NCBI RefSeq assembly: GCF_009296165.1
Contig: NZ_VUAZ01000039.1
Location: forward strand, 1-46,832
DNA: 46,832 nucleotides
Direction of reading: 5' to 3'
Source of the DNA: Pseudomonas kitaguniensis
GTDB lineage: Bacteria > Pseudomonadota > Gammaproteobacteria > Pseudomonadales > Pseudomonadaceae
The position numbers and the translations under genes are program-made. The notes beneath the pieces are model-generated. The model ran no database searches. It was not told the origin of the DNA and saw only the letters and a program-made list of their open reading frames with translations. Positions within the stretch are counted from its first letter, which is position 1. Each line of letters begins with the position of its first letter. This document shows positions 45,390 to 46,832 of the stretch, piece after piece.

Positions 45390-46793
45390 ATGAACATGCA
45401 GCATCCGGTGCGTACCGAACTCTGGGCCATTCTGCGGCTGTCGGGGCCGTTGATTGCCTCACAGTTGGCGCACATGCTGATGGTGCTGACTGACACGCTG
45501 ATGATGGCCCGCCTGAGCCCCGAAGCCTTGGCGGGCGGCGGCTTGGGCGCGGCGAGTTATTCGTTCGTGGCGATTTTTTGCATCGGCGTGATCGCGGCCG
45601 TTGGCACGCTGGTGGCGATTCGTCATGGCGCTGGCGACATTCAAGCCGCGACGCGCCTGACCCAAGCCGGGCTGTGGCTGGCCTGGCTGATGGCGATTGG
45701 CGCCGCGCTATTGCTGTGGAACCTCAAGCCCGTGCTGCTGATGTTTGGCCAGACCGAAACCAACGTGCACGCGGCGGGGCAATTTCTGACGATTTTGCCA
45801 TTCGCCCTGCCCGGCTACCTGACCTTCATGGCGTTGCGCGGGTTTACCAGCGCTATCGGCAAGGCCACACCGGTGATGGTGATCAGCCTGTGCGGCACGG
45901 TGCTCAACTACTTGCTCAACCATGCGCTGATCGAAGGCATGTTCGGCCTGCCCAAACTGGGTTTGATGGGCATTGGCCTGGTCACGGCGATTGTCGCCAA
46001 CTGCATGGCCCTGGCGCTGATGTGGTACATCCGCATTGACCGCGCTTACGCGGCCTACCCGCTCGGCAAAGGCCTGTTGCGCCTCAATACGCACTATTTG
46101 CGCGAGCTGTGGCGGCTGGGCCTGCCGATTGGTGGCACCTACGCGGTGGAAGTCGGGTTGTTCGCCTTCGCGGCGCTGTGCATGGGCACCATGGGCAGTA
46201 CGCAATTGGCCGCGCACCAAATCGCCCTGCAAATTGTCTCGGTGGCGTTCATGGTGCCGGCGGGCATGTCCTACGCAATAACCATGCGCATCGGCCAGCA
46301 TTACGGCGCCGGGCAATTGCTTCAGGCACGCATGGCCGGACGCGTCGGCATAGGCTTTGGCGCGGTCGTGATGCTGGGGTTTGCGGCGGTGTTTTGGCTG
46401 TGTTCCGACGCGCTGATCGGGCTGTTCCTCGACCATAACGATCCGGCCTTTCACGATGTCATCGTGCTCGCCGTGAGCTTGCTGGCCGTCGCGGCCTGGT
46501 TTGAACTGTTCGACGGCGTGCAGACCATCGCCATGGGCTGCATTCGCGGGCTGAAAGACGCCAAAACCACCTTCCTGGTGGGCTTGGGCTGTTACTGGCT
46601 GATCGGCGCACCCGCCGCGTGGTTGATGGCCTTTACCTTGGGTTGGGGGCCAACCGGCGTGTGGTGGGGCCTGGCGCTGGGCCTGGCCTGCGCGGCCGTC
46701 AGCCTGACGTGGGCGTTTGAGGCGAAGATGAAGCGCATGATTCGCCAGGAGCCGGACGTTCGCACTGCATTCCAAACCATGCAACCTGACTAA
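45390..46793 (+). CDS. MATE-family multidrug/Na+ or H+ antiporter, NorM-like
   Basis: The 467-residue protein has twelve predicted membrane helices in two similar halves and the MATE pattern (RLSGPLIASQLAHMLMVLTDTLMMARLSPEALAGGGLGAA, quoted in part: LTDTLMMARLSPEALAGG). NorM-type pumps expel cationic drugs in exchange for protons or sodium. Start is uncertain: ATG 45390 and ATG 45396 are both possible, with GAGCG just upstream; the frame is open from 45333, but that leader is hydrophilic and unlike the family. It is divergent from a LysR gene and followed by a REP element. Confidence 0.92.
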   Translation: MNMQHPVRTELWAILRLSGPLIASQLAHMLMVLTDTLMMARLSPEALAGGGLGAASYSFVAIFCIGVIAAVGTLVAIRHGAGDIQAATRLTQAGLWLAWLMAIGAALLLWNLKPVLLMFGQTETNVHAAGQFLTILPFALPGYLTFMALRGFTSAIGKATPVMVISLCGTVLNYLLNHALIEGMFGLPKLGLMGIGLVTAIVANCMALALMWYIRIDRAYAAYPLGKGLLRLNTHYLRELWRLGLPIGGTYAVEVGLFAFAALCMGTMGSTQLAAHQIALQIVSVAFMVPAGMSYAITMRIGQHYGAGQLLQARMAGRVGIGFGAVVMLGFAAVFWLCSDALIGLFLDHNDPAFHDVIVLAVSLLAVAAWFELFDGVQTIAMGCIRGLKDAKTTFLVGLGCYWLIGAPAAWLMAFTLGWGPTGVWWGLALGLACAAVSLTWAFEAKMKRMIRQEPDVRTAFQTMQPD

Positions 46794-46811
46794 TAGGATG
46801 GGCTCGGTCAA

Positions 46812-46832
46812 TGTGGTAGCTGGCTTGCCTGC
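46812..46832. repeat. Start of a REP element at the right edge
   Basis: tgtggtagctggcttgcctgc is the core of a common P. fluorescens-group REP palindrome. It lies about 20 nt after the MATE gene stop and is cut by the window end. Confidence 0.7.

Overview
The window is a chromosomal segment of a Pseudomonas, most likely of the fluorescens group. The evidence is the gene order algP–FKBP–rsd–dsbB–hemY–hemX–hemD–hemC–algR–argH and lptM–lysA–dapF–DUF484–xerC–yigB–sutA, both typical of Pseudomonas. It is supported by high GC with strong GC3 bias and by fluorescens-type REP palindromes at 9835-9918 and at the right edge. No tRNA, rRNA, insertion sequence, prophage or CRISPR array was seen.

Left part (1-25.6 kb) is core housekeeping. 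It holds a histone-H1-like AlgP cut by the left edge, an envelope FKBP isomerase, the anti-sigma factor Rsd/AlgQ, DsbB, a haem-synthesis run (hemC-hemD-hemX-hemY), the LytTR regulator AlgR without an adjacent algZ/fimS kinase gene, argH, a GST, two small conserved proteins, class I adenylate cyclase CyaA, Rnk, a DUF1289 protein, and CyaY. Next come the lptM-lysA-dapF-DUF484-xerC-HAD operon, SutA, a YjbQ protein, amtB-glnK, ubiK and the ComM/YifB ATPase. amtB carries a single-base deletion near 22710 that splits the reading frame, so it is either a true pseudogene or a sequence error.

The middle-right part (25.7-42.15 kb) is the unusual region. Ten tightly packed + strand genes come first (many overlaps of 4-17 nt), followed by an eleventh after a 66-nt gap with a hairpin. 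In order they encode: a SrfA-like single-pass membrane protein; SrfB (actin/Hsp70-like ATPase); SrfC (dynamin-like P-loop GTPase); another single-pass membrane protein; an exported vWA protein; a LolD-type ABC ATPase; an FtsX-type permease; an exported SUMF1/FGE-fold protein; two lipoproteins; and a membrane-anchored vWA protein. The block vWA-ATPase-permease-SUMF1-lipoprotein has the same parts, in the same transcription order, as the ppkA-tagT-tagS-tagR-tagQ segment of the P. aeruginosa H1 type VI secretion cluster. Here there is no kinase domain and no T6SS structural gene; the block is joined to srfABC. The first and last genes share a homologous cytoplasmic N-terminal domain. My reading is a trans-envelope signalling or remodelling machine: lipoproteins, SUMF1 protein and vWA domains in the periplasm, an ABC mechanoenzyme in the inner membrane, and an actin-like plus a dynamin-like NTPase in the cytoplasm.

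The right end (42.2-46.8 kb) has a Cache-type methyl-accepting chemotaxis protein, a GcvA-like LysR regulator, a divergent MATE efflux pump, and the beginning of a REP element.
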